Assembly: GCA_003140705.1 (NCBI GenBank)
Contig: PLKU01000108.1
Location: 3,861 to 18,764, forward strand
Length of the DNA: 14,904 nt
DNA from: Acidobacteriaceae bacterium
Lineage (GTDB): Bacteria; Acidobacteriota; Terriglobia; Terriglobales; Acidobacteriaceae
Direction of reading: 5' to 3'
A program made the position numbers and the translations under genes. Shown one piece after another: positions 14,230 through 14,904 of this stretch (position 1 is its first letter; every line of letters begins with the position of its first letter). Under the pieces are notes generated by a model, which made no database searches, was not told where the DNA came from, and saw only the letters and a list, made by a program, of their open reading frames with translations.

Positions 14230-14904
14230 GTGAAGAGATCTCGATTGGCAACCATGATGGTTGCAGGTGCACTGCTCTTGGCAGCGCCGGCATTTTCGCA
14301 GGGCGCCAACGCTACCGGTCAGGGAAAAGCCGTGGTGACCGTCTTTACCCGGCATAGCGAGATCGCTCCCAACATTTCTCAGCAGGATCTGGCTGTCAAG
14401 GTAAATGGAAAGGATGCCGGCGTCACCGGCTGGACGCCACTGAGCGGAGCCAACGACGGGCTGGAACTGGTGTTTTTGATCGACAGCGCTGCACGCAACC
14501 TGGGCCGCCAGTTCGACGACATCAAGCAGTTTGTCCAGGGCCTCGGTCCCCACGCAAGGGTTGCTGTTGGGTATATGCAGAATGGCCGCGCGGTTCTGGC
14601 AGGACCGCTCACGGCAGACCACGCGCAAATCATGAGTGAGCTTCATATCCAGGCAGGCCCCGGCTCCAGCGCCTACTTCAGCCTGTCAGACCTGGCGCAG
14701 CACTGGCCATCGGGGGAGCGTGGGGTGCGCCGTGAAGTGGTCTTGGTGGGGGACGGCATCGATCCAACGAATCCAAGTCTTGATCTCGATGACACGTATG
14801 TCCAAGCCGCAATCACAGATTCCGTGCGGGCCGGGCTCGTGGTTTACGCAATCTATTGGCAGACCCATCCAAGCACCACCACTGCGACCGCGGCCAATGG
14901 CGGG
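14230..14904 (+). CDS. Exported VWA-domain protein (partial, C-terminus outside window)
   Basis: An open frame of 225 codons runs from a GTG at 14230 to the window edge. GAGG lies eight bases upstream, and the GTG gives a basic KRSR start before the hydrophobic core MMVAGALLLAAPAFSQ, so it is preferred over the internal ATG at 14254. After a linker and a strand-rich N-terminal segment (33-70), a von Willebrand factor A fold begins: LELVFLIDSAARNLGRQF (78-95), ARVAVGYMQNGRAVL (109-123), and REVVLVGDGID (168-178). The metal-ion site is degenerate: DSAAR instead of DxSxS, though Asp85 and Asp175 remain. VWA modules mediate protein-protein contacts; no partner (MoxR ATPase, BatA/B) is in view. 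Similar exported VWA proteins are frequent in acidobacteria, where their role is unknown. Confidence 0.85.
   Translation, partial: MKRSRLATMMVAGALLLAAPAFSQGANATGQGKAVVTVFTRHSEIAPNISQQDLAVKVNGKDAGVTGWTPLSGANDGLELVFLIDSAARNLGRQFDDIKQFVQGLGPHARVAVGYMQNGRAVLAGPLTADHAQIMSELHIQAGPGSSAYFSLSDLAQHWPSGERGVRREVVLVGDGIDPTNPSLDLDDTYVQAAITDSVRAGLVVYAIYWQTHPSTTTATAANGG

Overview
The window looks like a chromosomal segment of an Acidobacteriota genome (Terriglobia-like). This is inferred from the moderately high GC content, several secreted proteins with carboxypeptidase-regulatory-like (CarboxypepD_reg) folds, a DUF4097 lipoprotein, and a DdlA-type ligase carrying a long extra insert. No plasmid, phage or CRISPR machinery, rRNA gene or complete tRNA gene is visible. 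Most of the window is ordinary housekeeping and envelope content; I do not see a coherent new defence or metabolic cluster.

Layout. 1-1339 (minus, runs off the left edge): secreted N-terminal half of what is probably a membrane-bound signalling protein, built of repeated OB-like beta modules. 1340-1886: gene-free, with small hairpins and a fragment resembling the 3' end of a tRNA. 1887-3125 (plus): D-alanine--D-alanine ligase. 3306-3812 (plus): small single-pass membrane protein. 3831-4790 (minus): FabD, preceded on the same strand by a rhomboid-fold membrane protein (4848-5663) whose catalytic Ser and His are both replaced, and by a secreted three-module CarboxypepD_reg protein (5754-7010, GTG start). 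7011-7312: divergent control region with inverted repeats. 7313-7899 (plus): a LysW-like acidic zinc ribbon overlapping by 4 nt a secreted CarboxypepD_reg protein. 7990-8667 (minus): DUF4097-type lipoprotein with five exact 18-residue repeats. 8786-10261 (minus): GatB. 10442-11204 (minus): a decayed secreted-protein gene, recoverable only by switching frames. 11205-11542: gene-free apart from a probable dispersed repeat. 11543-12484 (minus): exported two-domain VOC protein. 12613-14082 (plus): exported M20-family metallopeptidase. 14086-14148: a signal-peptide-like micro-ORF. 14230-14904 (plus, runs off the right edge): exported VWA-domain protein.

Functional picture. Ddl (peptidoglycan precursor), FabD (fatty-acid initiation) and GatB (tRNA amidation) are essential-type genes, each separated from its usual operon partners, so adjacency says little about shared pathways. 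The remaining genes are mainly exported or membrane proteins. The features most worth a second look are the catalytically dead rhomboid, the 18-residue solenoid repeats, the coupled LysW-like/secreted-protein pair, the Ddl insertions and the multiply frameshifted pseudogene.
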